From: Micromonospora ferruginea
Lineage (GTDB): Bacteria; Actinomycetota; Actinomycetes; Mycobacteriales; Micromonosporaceae
Reading direction: 5' to 3'
Assembly (NCBI RefSeq): GCF_013694245.2
Contig: NZ_CP059322.2
Span: forward strand, 4,967,001-5,031,000
DNA length: 64,000 nt
Shown here piece by piece: positions 8,516 through 17,206 of the stretch (position 1 is the first letter of the stretch; each line of letters opens with the position of its first letter). Under the pieces are notes generated by a model, which worked only from the letters and a program-made list of their open reading frames with translations, was not told the DNA's origin and made no database searches. Made by a program: the position numbers and the translations under genes.

Positions 8516-9073
8516 TCAGCGTGCGGTGTGCCGCCCCTCGGCGAACTCCTCGACGATCTTGGCGCAGAACGCCGGCAGGTCGTCCGGCTTGCGGCTGCTG
8601 ACCAGCCCGTTGTCGGTGACGACCTCCTGGTCCACCCAGTTCGCGCCGGCGTTGGTGAGGTCGGTGCGCAGGCTCGGCCAGGAGGTGATCGTGCGGCCAC
8701 GCACCACGTCCGCCTCGACCAGCGTCCACGGGCCGTGGCAGATCACCCCGACCGGCTTGCCCGCGTCGAAGAACGACTTCACGAACCGGACCGCGTCCGG
8801 GTCGGCCCGCAGGAAGTCCGGGTTCGCCACGCCGCCGGGCAGCACCAGCCCGTCGTACGCCCCGGCGTCCGCCTCCTTGGTGGTGACGTCGACCGGGTAC
8901 TGCTTGCCGTGGTCCAGGTGGTTGAACGCCTGGATCGAGCCGGACTCGATGGAGACCAGCTCCACCTGGGCACCGGCGTTCTCCACCGCCTCGCGAGGCT
9001 TGGTGTACTCGACCTCCTCGACGCCGTCGGCGGCCAGGAAGGCGATCCGCTTGCCCTGAAGTGTCGCTGCCAT
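8516..9073 (-). CDS. DJ-1/PfpI family protein (type 1 glutamine amidotransferase-like)
   Basis: A 185-residue protein of the DJ-1/ThiJ/PfpI superfamily, related to general stress protein 18 and PfpI proteases or glyoxalase-like enzymes. The nucleophile elbow is ICHGPWTL with Cys112 and adjacent His113; an acidic residue in DGVEEVEY (about 19-20) is the usual third member. The length fits the family. GGAGAGGAG sits well placed before the ATG at 9073. Whether it acts as a glyoxalase/deglycase or a stress protein cannot be told from sequence. It is divergent from the HldE-like gene. Confidence 0.85.
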   Translation of the reverse strand: MAATLQGKRIAFLAADGVEEVEYTKPREAVENAGAQVELVSIESGSIQAFNHLDHGKQYPVDVTTKEADAGAYDGLVLPGGVANPDFLRADPDAVRFVKSFFDAGKPVGVICHGPWTLVEADVVRGRTITSWPSLRTDLTNAGANWVDQEVVTDNGLVSSRKPDDLPAFCAKIVEEFAEGRHTAR

Positions 9074-9211
9074 GCTGCTTCTCCTCTCCGGGGATGTCTG
9101 CACGGTTCCCCCGGCGGATGCCCCGAAACCGGACGTGACGGGTGGCTCCCGTCCCACCGGGCCGCCTCGCGACCAGGTTTGGTCGGTCGGCGCCGGGGGA
9201 CCCGGAGGGGC

Positions 9212-11092
9212 ATGGCAGGAGCAGCGGCGGAAGAGCGCCGGCTGGCCACCGTGGTGGCGAGCTGGCAGGAACGTCCCGTGCTTGTCGTCGGCGACGCCAT
9301 GCTGGACGAGTGGCGGTTCGCCGAGTCGGAGCGGCTCTGCCGGGAGGCGCCGGCACCGGTCCTCACCCTGCGTCGCCGGATCTCCGCCGCCGGCGGTGCC
9401 GCGAACACCGCGGTCAACATCGCCGCGCTCGGCGGCCGGGCCGCGCTGGTCGCCCCGGTCGGCGCCGACGTCGCCGGTGACGAGCTGCACGACTGCCTGG
9501 ACCGGGCGGCGGTCTGGGACCGCACGGCGAGCCAGCCCGGCCGGCCCACCCCGGTCAAGCGGCGGATGCTCGCCGGCAACCAGATCCTGCTCCGGGAGGA
9601 CTCCGGCGGCCCGGACGATCCGCTGGACTCCGACGGGGTGGCCCGCCTGCTGACCGCGCTGCACTGCGCCACCGAGGAGCTGCGGGCGGTGGCCGCCGGG
9701 GCGCCGGTCACGCTCGTGGTCTGCGACTACGGCCTGGGCGCGCTGCCCTCGGCGGTACGCGCCTGGCTGGTCGCCAACCGCGACCGGTACGGCACGGTGG
9801 CGCTGGACGCGCACGACCTGGCCGACTGGCGTGGCCTCAACCCGACCGTGGTGACCCCGAGTTTCGCCGAGGCGACCCGGTTGCTGGCCCGCGCCGCCGC
9901 CGGTTTCGCCCAAACCGAGCGCGGTGCCGTCCGTGGCGGCGGCGACCTGCACCTGGACCATCCGGCGGGGGCCGACGGCCCGTCCGAGCTGGTGGTCGGC
10001 ACCGCGCCCGGCGGGGCCGGCGATCGGCCGACCGGCGACCCGATGCGAGCGACCGACGACCCGGCCGGCGGGCGGGCCGCGGGCAGCCCGCATCCGGCGT
10101 CCGGGGCGCCCACCGGCGGGGCCGACCGGCCCTCCACGACGTCCGGGCCGACCGGCGAGCCGACACCGGGCGAGGAACGGGTGGCGCTGACCGGGAACGG
10201 GCTGAGCGTCACCGGCACCGGGGTGACCGTGAGCGCGACGGCCGGCGAGGGCGTGGACCGGGCCGTGCTGGCCGAGTCGCGCCTGTCCGAGCTGCGGGCG
10301 CACACCGGCGCGGACGTGGTGGCGGTGACGCTGGACACCGAGGGCGCGGTGGTCGGCGGCGCCGACGGCTCGCCCCGGCGCAGCCACAGCACCCCGGTCC
10401 CGGCCAGTCACGCCGTCGGGGCCGGGGACGCGTACCTGGCGGCCATGACGCTGGCGCTCGCCGCCGAGGCGAACCTGCCCACCGCCGCGCAGCTCGCCCA
10501 GCTCGCCGCCACCATCACCGTCGCCGACACCGGCACCTGCGTCTGCCGGCGCGAGGATCTGCTCGCCGCGTTGGGCGCCGGTGGCGACGAGGCCGGGCAC
10601 CCGGCCCTGGTCGGCGCGGACGAGCTGACCGCGCTGGTCGCCGAGCACCGCGCGGCGGGCCGGTCGGTGGTGTTCACCAACGGCTGCTTCGACGTGCTGC
10701 ATCCCGGGCACGTCCGCTACCTGACCCAGGCCCGCGCGCTCGGCGACCTGCTGATCGTGGCGGTCAACTCGGACGGCAGCGTCCGCCGGCTCAAGGGCGC
10801 GGACCGGCCGGTCAACCCGGTCGAGGACCGCACCGCCCTGCTGGCGGCGCTGGCCTGCGTGGACCACGTGGTGATCTTCGAGGAGGACTCGCCGGCCCGG
10901 CTGATCGAGGCGGTCCGCCCGGACGTCTACGTCAAGGGCGGCGACTATCCGCCGGAGATGGTGCCGGAGGCGCCGCTGGTACGCCGCCTCGGCGGGCAGG
11001 TCCGCACGCTCGGCTACGTGCCGGACCGCTCCACCTCGGCGATCATCGACCGGATCCGCGCCCAGTCGGTCACCGAGAGCAGGCCCGCGTGA
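9212..11092 (+). CDS. hldE: Bifunctional heptose-7-phosphate kinase / heptose-1-phosphate nucleotidyltransferase (HldE-like)
   Basis: A 626-residue two-domain enzyme. The N-terminal PfkB/ribokinase domain (VLVVGDAMLDEW at the start; AAGGAANTAVNIAALGG; the C-terminal anion hole SHAVGAGDAYLAAM) would phosphorylate D-glycero-manno-heptose 7-phosphate. The C-terminal domain (from about 470) is a cytidylyltransferase-like fold, FTNGCFDVLHPGHVRYL with the HxGH motif at about 497-500, and would make the nucleotide-activated heptose. A Gly/Pro/Thr-rich stretch at about residues 231-345 is inserted in the kinase domain, which is not usual. The ATG at 9212 follows GGAGGGG. It overlaps the downstream glycosyltransferase by four bases. 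GmhA and GmhB are not in the window. Confidence 0.83.
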   Translation: MAGAAAEERRLATVVASWQERPVLVVGDAMLDEWRFAESERLCREAPAPVLTLRRRISAAGGAANTAVNIAALGGRAALVAPVGADVAGDELHDCLDRAAVWDRTASQPGRPTPVKRRMLAGNQILLREDSGGPDDPLDSDGVARLLTALHCATEELRAVAAGAPVTLVVCDYGLGALPSAVRAWLVANRDRYGTVALDAHDLADWRGLNPTVVTPSFAEATRLLARAAAGFAQTERGAVRGGGDLHLDHPAGADGPSELVVGTAPGGAGDRPTGDPMRATDDPAGGRAAGSPHPASGAPTGGADRPSTTSGPTGEPTPGEERVALTGNGLSVTGTGVTVSATAGEGVDRAVLAESRLSELRAHTGADVVAVTLDTEGAVVGGADGSPRRSHSTPVPASHAVGAGDAYLAAMTLALAAEANLPTAAQLAQLAATITVADTGTCVCRREDLLAALGAGGDEAGHPALVGADELTALVAEHRAAGRSVVFTNGCFDVLHPGHVRYLTQARALGDLLIVAVNSDGSVRRLKGADRPVNPVEDRTALLAALACVDHVVIFEEDSPARLIEAVRPDVYVKGGDYPPEMVPEAPLVRRLGGQVRTLGYVPDRSTSAIIDRIRAQSVTESRPA

Positions 11093-11961
11093 CCCGACCG
11101 CTCGATCCCGGCACGTCCGAGCAGTTCCGCCGCCCCCGGCGCGTCGACGTGCTGATCCCCACCCGCAACCGGCCGGCCGAGCTGGCGGTCACCCTGTCCG
11201 GGCTGGCCGCCCAGGAGGGCGTACCCGGCTTCGGGGTGGTGGTCAGCGACCAGTCCGACGGCGAGCCGGCGTACACGCACCCGGCGGCCGCCACCATGGT
11301 CCGGGCGCTGCGCCACCGGGGACACCCGGTGCTGCTGACCCGGCGGCTGCCCCGGCGCGGGCTGGCCGAGCACCGGTCCTACCTGCTGGGGCAGTCGGCG
11401 GCCGACGCCGTGCTCTGCCTCGACGACGACGTGTGGCTGGAGCCGGGCAGCCTGTCCCGGCTGGTCGGCGCGCTCGACGAGCTGGGCTGCGGGTTCGTCG
11501 GCAACGCGGTGCACGGGCTCTCCTACACCGACGACGTGCGCCCGGACACCCACCGGCACTACGAGGAGTGGCCGGGCCGCCCGGAGCCGGAGCGGATCCG
11601 CCCGGGCACGCCGGAGTGGCACCGGGCGGCGATCCACCCGGCGGCGAACCTGCTGCACGTCACCGAGAAGCTGGGCCTGCCGGCCGGCGCGTGGCGGGCG
11701 TACAAGGTGTCCTGGATCGGCGGATGCGTGCTCTACGACCGGGCGAAGCTGGTCGACGCCGGCGGCTTCGACTTCTGGGAGCGGCTGCCCGAGCGGCACC
11801 AGGGCGAGGACGTGGCCGCCCAGCTCGCCGTGCTGGAGCGCCACGGCGGCGCCGGCGTGCTGCCCAGCGGGGCCTACCACCTGGAGTCGCCGACCACGGT
11901 CACCGAGCGGGACGTGGAGGCGTGGGAGGTCGTGCTCAGCGAGTCGAACGCGGAGGTGTGA
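11089..11961 (+). CDS. Glycosyltransferase family 2
   Basis: A 290-residue GT-A fold transferase that moves a sugar from a nucleotide donor. The N-terminal VDVLIPTRNRPAELAVTLSG is the GT2 nucleotide-binding start, and CLDDDVWL (about 110-117) is the metal-binding DxD motif; ERHQGEDVAAQLAVLERHG near the C-terminus has the ED base motif. There are no membrane helices. The GTG start overlaps the hldE stop by four bases (GTGA), implying translational coupling, so a heptose-containing product is plausible but unproven. Its last 26 bases overlap the end of the convergent GT9 gene. Confidence 0.82.
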   Translation: MTRPLDPGTSEQFRRPRRVDVLIPTRNRPAELAVTLSGLAAQEGVPGFGVVVSDQSDGEPAYTHPAAATMVRALRHRGHPVLLTRRLPRRGLAEHRSYLLGQSAADAVLCLDDDVWLEPGSLSRLVGALDELGCGFVGNAVHGLSYTDDVRPDTHRHYEEWPGRPEPERIRPGTPEWHRAAIHPAANLLHVTEKLGLPAGAWRAYKVSWIGGCVLYDRAKLVDAGGFDFWERLPERHQGEDVAAQLAVLERHGGAGVLPSGAYHLESPTTVTERDVEAWEVVLSESNAEV

Positions 11962-13111
11962 GCAGCTCGCGGGCCGCCTCCACCACCTCGACGGCGGGCA
12001 CGTCGGCCACGAACGACACCCGGTGCGGGCAGTTGCCGTCGCCCGGCCGGTGCGGGTAGATCCCGGGCGTGCAGTCGACCCCGCAGACCGGGCACCGGGT
12101 GGTCCAGGCCGCGATCGGCCGGTGCCGGCCGCGCAGCGGTGACGCCCCGTTGATCAGGTTGCCGACCCAGAAGATCCCCACCGTGGGCGCGCCGACCGCG
12201 GCGGCCAGGTGCAGTGGCCCGGTGTCGTTGGAGATCACCAGCGCGCAGTCCGCGTAGGCGGCGGCGAGCGCGCCGAGACCCAACGTGCCGACCTGCGGGC
12301 GGACCGGCACGCCGGCCGCCGCGACCACCGCGTCGACCGTCTCCCGCTCCACCGGCGTGCCGGTGACCAGCACCTCGTACCCGTCGGCGACGAGCGCGCG
12401 GGCGACCTCGGCGAAGCTCTCCGCGGGCCAGCGCCGCCGGGTGTCGGTGGCGCCCGGGTGCAGCGCCACCCGGGGCCGGGTGGACGCGCCGAGCACCGCG
12501 GCGGCCTCGACCCGGTCGGCGTCGGTCACCGCCAACGCCGGGGTGATCGTGGTGGCCGGCGCACCGACCAGGGCGACCACCTCCAGGTAGCGGATCACCT
12601 CGTGCTGGTAGTAGACGTAGCGCAGCCAGCGGTCCAGCGGCGGCGCGTCCTCGGCCCGCAGCCCGGCGGTGACCCGCGCGCCGAGGCCGGTGACGAACGG
12701 GTTGGAGTTGGCGCCGCCGCCGTGCACCTGCACCGCCAGGTCGAACCGTTCGGCGCGGGCGGCGGCCAGGAAGTCGGCCGGGTCGCCCGGCGACTCGTCC
12801 GGGCCGGGTTCGCGGATGCCGGGGCCCGGCGGCACCACCAGCACCCGGTCCACCGGGCCGGGCCGGTCGCGCCAGAGCGCCGCGTGCCACGGCGCGCCGA
12901 GCAGCACGATCTCCGCCTTCGGGTACGCGGCCCGCAGCGCCTCCAGCGCGGGCAGCACGAAGATGAAGTCGCCGAGCGCGTTGGCCCGCAGCACGGCGAT
13001 CCGCTCGACGTCCGCGACGCGCTCACCGGTCGGGCCGAGCGCCGACGACGCCTCCGGGGCGCCGCGCGGCGACGGACGCGCCGAGCCGGGGTCGTCGGAC
13101 ACAATCGTCAC
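11936..13111 (-). CDS. Glycosyltransferase family 9 (heptosyltransferase-like)
   Basis: A 391-residue GT-B enzyme of the family that contains LPS heptosyltransferases. The N-terminus RIAVLRANALGDFIFVLPAL is the family signature; the C-terminal donor-binding part has VISNDTGPLHLAAAVG, and further down CPVCGVDCTP. Gram-positive actinobacteria have no LPS, so the acceptor must be another glycan or glycolipid. It lies back-to-back with the HldE/GT2 pair, fitting a shared heptose pathway, although it is on the other strand. The GTG at 13111 is the earliest plausible start; residues 1-33 are poorly conserved in appearance, so the true start could be later (around residue 32, VADVERI). Confidence 0.82.
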   Translation of the reverse strand: MTIVSDDPGSARPSPRGAPEASSALGPTGERVADVERIAVLRANALGDFIFVLPALEALRAAYPKAEIVLLGAPWHAALWRDRPGPVDRVLVVPPGPGIREPGPDESPGDPADFLAAARAERFDLAVQVHGGGANSNPFVTGLGARVTAGLRAEDAPPLDRWLRYVYYQHEVIRYLEVVALVGAPATTITPALAVTDADRVEAAAVLGASTRPRVALHPGATDTRRRWPAESFAEVARALVADGYEVLVTGTPVERETVDAVVAAAGVPVRPQVGTLGLGALAAAYADCALVISNDTGPLHLAAAVGAPTVGIFWVGNLINGASPLRGRHRPIAAWTTRCPVCGVDCTPGIYPHRPGDGNCPHRVSFVADVPAVEVVEAARELLTPPRSTR

Positions 13112-13118
13112 GGCGGCC

Positions 13119-13628
13119 CTAGGGACGGGTGTCCGGGTGGTGCAGCTCCCGGTCCGCGGCCGGGTCGGCCTGGCTCGGCGTACGACCGTTGGTGGCGCGC
13201 GGGCCGGTGCGGCCGACGGTGATGGTGCGCGGCGCGGGCCGGACCGCCCGGGGCAACCGCACCCGGAGCAGGCCGTGGTCCATCACCGCGTCGATCCGCT
13301 CGGGGTCGACGCGCGACGGCAGGTCGACGCGGTACTCGAAGCCCCGGGTGGTGAACCCGCCGGGGATGCCGTGGTCGGCGTTGACCTCGGCCTCCGACCG
13401 GGCCCGTACGCACAGCTCCCGGTCGTCCAGCTCGACGGCCACCTCCTCGGGTGCCACGCCCGGCAGCCGGACCAGCACCTCCCAGCCGTCGGCGACCTCG
13501 GACACCTCCACGTCGGGGGTGCCGGAGCGGCCGCCGACCAGGCGGCTCAGCTCGGAGCGCAGCGACTGCAGCTCGCCCATCGGGTCCCAGCCCTGCTGGC
13601 GGCCCCGCCAGCCCTTCGGGTCCGTCAT
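13119..13628 (-). CDS. Small heat-shock protein, Hsp20/alpha-crystallin family
   Basis: A 169-residue ATP-independent holdase chaperone. The alpha-crystallin domain (about residues 38-135) runs from DVEVSEVADGWEVLVRLPGV, through the dimer-type strand ELCVRARSE, to FEYRVDLPSRVD and GLLRVRLPRA. The N-terminal WDPMGELQSLRSELSRL is a typical amphipathic segment. The C-terminal tail is polar. The ATG overlaps the stop of the upstream DUF2231 gene by four bases, so the two are translationally coupled. No heat-shock inverted repeat (CIRCE or HAIR) was noticed in front of the pair. Confidence 0.85.
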   Translation of the reverse strand: MTDPKGWRGRQQGWDPMGELQSLRSELSRLVGGRSGTPDVEVSEVADGWEVLVRLPGVAPEEVAVELDDRELCVRARSEAEVNADHGIPGGFTTRGFEYRVDLPSRVDPERIDAVMDHGLLRVRLPRAVRPAPRTITVGRTGPRATNGRTPSQADPAADRELHHPDTRP

Positions 13629-14125
13629 CGCGCGCCGCCGATCCGCGCCGAGCGGGGTCGCAGTGAGCTGGGGGCGTCGAGGTCGTGTTCCGGGTCGACG
13701 CCGACGCCGAGCCGGTCCACCAGCTCGCCGCCGAGCCAGGCGCTGATCCCGAGGATCGCCACGGCGACCACCTCGATGGCGATCAGGGCGCCGCCGGCGG
13801 CGCGCGACTCGGCGTTGAGCCGCACCACCCAGACGGCGGCGAAGAGCAGGATCACCGCGATGTTCGCGGCGGCGTGGAGGAGCCCGACCCGTTTGGCCCG
13901 GGTGCCGGCCGGCAGGGCGAGCAGGTCGAACGCGCCGGCCGCGGCGGCCAGCAGACCGCCGATCAGGCCGATGGTGATGTTCCAGTAGGCGACCTCGCCG
14001 AGGAAGTCCGGCCCGCCGACGGTGTCGACCAGGTCGAAGATCACCGCGGTGACCAGCAGCGCCACCGGGAACATCACCAGCATCGGGTGCACGGGATGGC
14101 CGAGCACCTTGAGTCGGCTCTCCAT
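13625..14125 (-). CDS. DUF2231 membrane protein
   Basis: A 166-residue integral membrane protein of the DUF2231 family, function unknown. The signature at the N-terminus is LGHPVHPMLVMFPVALL, with two histidines near the first helix; four transmembrane helices follow, and the C-terminal 30 residues are soluble and charged. In this family the histidines have been suggested to bind heme or metal. GGAGG stands before the ATG at 14125. It forms a two-gene operon with the small heat-shock gene. Confidence 0.8.
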   Translation of the reverse strand: MESRLKVLGHPVHPMLVMFPVALLVTAVIFDLVDTVGGPDFLGEVAYWNITIGLIGGLLAAAAGAFDLLALPAGTRAKRVGLLHAAANIAVILLFAAVWVVRLNAESRAAGGALIAIEVVAVAILGISAWLGGELVDRLGVGVDPEHDLDAPSSLRPRSARIGGAR

Positions 14126-14290
14126 CTCCGCCTCCAACCGTCGTGTCCGGACACGCGCCGCGATCCGGTCCCCACCCGCCGTCATCGCGGGCAAACCCGA
14201 CGACCGGCGCTCTCCTACACTGACCATGACGGATCCGGAGCCGTCGCGGGCCGGAACCGTCGTCAAGGTCAACGGACGGGGGAGGCAGAC

Positions 14291-14911
14291 GTGACGACAC
14301 ACGAGATCACCAGCCCGGAGGAACTACGCGACCTGCTGGGCGCGCCGACCGGCCGGGCGCTGGCCAAGGAACGCCGCACGCTGCACCAGCGGGACCGGGA
14401 GTGGCTGGCCGCCTCGCCGTTCTGCCTGGTCGCCACCGCCGACGCGGACGGCCGCTGCGACGTCTCGCCGAAGGGCGACCCGCCCGGCTTCACGCTGGTG
14501 CTGGACGACACCACCATCGCCATCCCGGAACGGCCCGGCAACCGGCGCGCCGACGGCTACCGCAACATCCTGGCCAACCCGCACGTCGGCCTGATCTTCC
14601 TGATCCCCGGCCGCACCGACACGCTGCGGATCAACGGCCGGGCCCGGCTGCTCCGCGACGCGCCCTGGTTCGCCGCCATGGAGGTCAAGGGCCACCGTCC
14701 GGTGCTCGCCGTCGAGGTGGCCGTCGAGCAGATCTTCTACCACTGCGCGAAGGCGTTCCTCCGCTCCGAGCTGTGGCAGCCGGAGACCTGGCAGCCGGAC
14801 GCGCTGCCGCCGCGGCCCCGGCTGATCAAGGAGGTGGAGGCCCCGGCGGAGAGCCTCGCCGACCTGGAACGGCACTACGGCCCCGACTACGCCAAGAAGC
14901 TCTACGTCTGA
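14291..14911 (+). CDS. Pyridoxamine 5'-phosphate oxidase-like flavoprotein (MSMEG_1061 type)
   Basis: A 206-residue FMN-binding split-barrel protein. The core is FCLVATADADGRCDVSPKGD, then IAIPERPGNRRADGYRNIL and VGLIFLIPGRTDTLRINGRA, the typical order for the PPOX family that includes the mycobacterial MSMEG_1061 and actinobacterial F420/FMN oxidoreductases. The C-terminal part (FYHCAKAFLRSELW) is characteristic of the MSMEG_1061 subgroup. The GTG at 14291 follows GGGGAGG. A TACACT box near 14216 is the likely -10. It ends four bases before the convergent acyltransferase stop. Substrate unknown. Confidence 0.82.
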   Translation: MTTHEITSPEELRDLLGAPTGRALAKERRTLHQRDREWLAASPFCLVATADADGRCDVSPKGDPPGFTLVLDDTTIAIPERPGNRRADGYRNILANPHVGLIFLIPGRTDTLRINGRARLLRDAPWFAAMEVKGHRPVLAVEVAVEQIFYHCAKAFLRSELWQPETWQPDALPPRPRLIKEVEAPAESLADLERHYGPDYAKKLYV

Positions 14912-14915
14912 GCGG

Positions 14916-17066
14916 TCACTTCGCCGGCGCGTAGACCGCCGGCACCCCCACGTCGGACAGGGCCCGGGCGAGGTGCGGGGCGGTGGTCTTCACGTAGGCG
15001 GCGCCGATGTGTGAACCGCCCCGGTAGATCAGCACGTTGCCGAACACGACCGGGCACCTGTCGGTCGGGCAGATGGCGTCGAACAGGTCGATCATCTTGA
15101 CCTCGGGCACCCCGGTCACCGCCCGCCGCTGCATCCGGTAGGCCTGGTCTTGGTCGTGGAGCCGGCGGTCGAACGCGCAGACGGACAGGCGCTTCCGGTT
15201 CTCGTCGGCGCACGCCACCGGCGCGCCGGGGGGAAGCGGGTTGTTGGCCATGACGACGACCTGCGAGCCCACCGAGTCGAGCTTCTTCCAGGAGGACCGC
15301 ACGCCCGCGACCATCGCGTCGACCGAGACGCCCCGGCCCGTCCGGTTCAGCGCGGTCGGCGCCGACTGGGAGGTGACCACGTAGTCGGGACGCTCCTGCA
15401 TGAGCCGGCTGAGCAGCGCCCGGTTCCACTCGATGCAGTCGGTGTAGGGATTGCCGGACTTGTCACCCTTGAGCACCTTGGCGCTGGTGAACGCGCACCC
15501 CGCCTTGGCGGCGATCACCAGCTTCCAGTCGTTCTGCTCGGCGAGCACCTGGAACGCCGGCAGCCACTGGTCCATCTTCGAGTCGCCGACCAGGGCGACA
15601 GTGGTCGCGCCATCCGGGTTGCCGTACGTGCACCACCGCACCTCGGCGCCCTCGACCTGCTGGAAACAGTTGTCCCGTTTCGTGACCGGCACGTCCAGGA
15701 ACCCCTGCCGGATCTGCAGCGGATCCGGCGTGATCACGTCGAACCGCTCCGGCACCGGGCCGATCGGAGCGGTGCCGGCCCTGGTCGACAGCAGCGCCGC
15801 GCCCGGCGCGTACCGGCTCTTGGTGGGGACCGCGGCGGCCGCCCACGCGCCGAGCAGGACCAGGGCCAGGCCGGCGCAGATCCCGGCCAGGGTGAAGTTG
15901 CCGCCGAGGCTCAACGCGAGCCGCGGCGACGTGGCGATCTTCCGCGAGTAGCGCAGCGGGTTCTCCACCAGCCGGAAGGTGAGCCAGGCGGGCACCACCG
16001 AGGCGAGCGCCACCGCCAGGCCCTCGACCGTCGACAGCTTCCCCCAGTGGGCGGCGGCCACCACGAGCATCGGCCAGTGCCACAGGTAGAGCGAGTAGGA
16101 CAGGTCACCGACCCAGCGGAACGGCAGCGTGCCGAGCACCAGCACCGGCCCCCGCGATCCCGCCGCCGGGCCGGCCGCGATCACCGCGGCGGCACCGAGC
16201 GTGGGCAGCGCGGCAGCGTACCCGGGCCAGGCCGTCTTGCCGCTCACCAGCAGCGACGCCGCCAGGATCGCGGCGAGGCCGAGCCACCCCAGGGCGACGG
16301 CCACCGCGCGTGGCATCCGGGCCGCCCGGGCCGCGATCAGCGCGACGCCGGCGCCCACGGCGAGTTCCCACAACCGCGTCGTCGAGACGAAGAACGCGCG
16401 GGCCGGCGAGTTCGCCGTCTCCAGGATCGACCAGACGAACGACGGCACGGCCAGCACCGCCAGACCGATCCACAGCACCGGCCGCACGTCGGAGCGCCGC
16501 AGCGCCCGCGCCGCCAGGATCGCCAGGACGATCAGCAACGGCCAGACCAGGTAGAACTGCTCCTCGACGGCGAGCGACCAGAAGTGCTGCACCGGTGATT
16601 CCACCGCGTTGTCGGCGGCGAGGTAGTCGACGGCCCGGTCGGCGAACCGCCAGTTCACCACGTAGACCGCCGCGGCGGCGATGTCGCCGCCGATGGCCTG
16701 CCAGTCGCCGCGGGGCACGAAGAGCCGGACCGCCACCGCGGTCGCCGCGAGCACCACCGTCGCGGCGGGCAGGATCCGCTTGGCCCGGCGGGCGTAGAAA
16801 CCGATCAGGGAGACGCGCCCGGTCCGCTCGATCTCGGAGATGAGCTGCCCGGTGATGAGGAAGCCGGAGATCACGAAGAAGACGTCGACCCCGACGAAAC
16901 CGCCGGGCAGGAACGACAGCCCGGCGTGGTAGAGCAGCACCACCCCGACGGCCACGGCGCGCAGCCCGGCCACGTCGCCCCGGAACCGGCTCGGGCCGCG
17001 CCCGGTCGCCTCCTCGGTGCGGGCACCGTCCCGGGAAACCTGGTTCGTCAACTCCGGGGAAGTCAC
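14916..17066 (-). CDS. Acyltransferase 3 / SGNH hydrolase fusion (OatA/OafA-like)
   Basis: A 716-residue membrane enzyme that moves acyl groups to extracellular glycans. The N-terminal half (about 30-410) is an acyltransferase 3 domain with some ten helices: GLRAVAVGVVLLYHAG (active-site His), RRAKRILPA, and FWSLAVEEQFYLVWPLL. The C-terminal extracytoplasmic SGNH domain starts with ALVGDSKMDQW (nucleophile Ser near 491). The C-terminal catalytic segment reads YRGGSHIGAAY: the His is present, but the Asp of the usual DxxH is a glycine. The acceptor may be peptidoglycan or a cell-wall polysaccharide. The GTG at 17066 is used; no strong ribosome site is seen. Confidence 0.85.
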   Translation of the reverse strand: MTSPELTNQVSRDGARTEEATGRGPSRFRGDVAGLRAVAVGVVLLYHAGLSFLPGGFVGVDVFFVISGFLITGQLISEIERTGRVSLIGFYARRAKRILPAATVVLAATAVAVRLFVPRGDWQAIGGDIAAAAVYVVNWRFADRAVDYLAADNAVESPVQHFWSLAVEEQFYLVWPLLIVLAILAARALRRSDVRPVLWIGLAVLAVPSFVWSILETANSPARAFFVSTTRLWELAVGAGVALIAARAARMPRAVAVALGWLGLAAILAASLLVSGKTAWPGYAAALPTLGAAAVIAAGPAAGSRGPVLVLGTLPFRWVGDLSYSLYLWHWPMLVVAAAHWGKLSTVEGLAVALASVVPAWLTFRLVENPLRYSRKIATSPRLALSLGGNFTLAGICAGLALVLLGAWAAAAVPTKSRYAPGAALLSTRAGTAPIGPVPERFDVITPDPLQIRQGFLDVPVTKRDNCFQQVEGAEVRWCTYGNPDGATTVALVGDSKMDQWLPAFQVLAEQNDWKLVIAAKAGCAFTSAKVLKGDKSGNPYTDCIEWNRALLSRLMQERPDYVVTSQSAPTALNRTGRGVSVDAMVAGVRSSWKKLDSVGSQVVVMANNPLPPGAPVACADENRKRLSVCAFDRRLHDQDQAYRMQRRAVTGVPEVKMIDLFDAICPTDRCPVVFGNVLIYRGGSHIGAAYVKTTAPHLARALSDVGVPAVYAPAK

Positions 17067-17206
17067 CGCGATCCTCGAACTCTGGGGCGTCTGGCCAGGG
17101 AACGATAGCGGCTCCCCCGGACGTGGGCAATGCCGGACGGCCCGGTTAGGCCGCTGCCGGCGGGGTACCGGTTCCGGTGCAGATGACGGGACGACAAGGA
17201 GTGGTC

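Noticed and set aside
6272..11092. Very long open frame over the NUDIX and MFS region joined to HldE
   Set aside because: The first 980 codons are Arg/Gly/Pro-rich antisense translation. The HldE protein begins at 9212 with a good ribosome site.
9212..13111. Antibiotic biosynthetic gene cluster with heptose sugar
   Set aside because: No polyketide or peptide synthase, no deoxysugar set; only three sugar-transfer genes.
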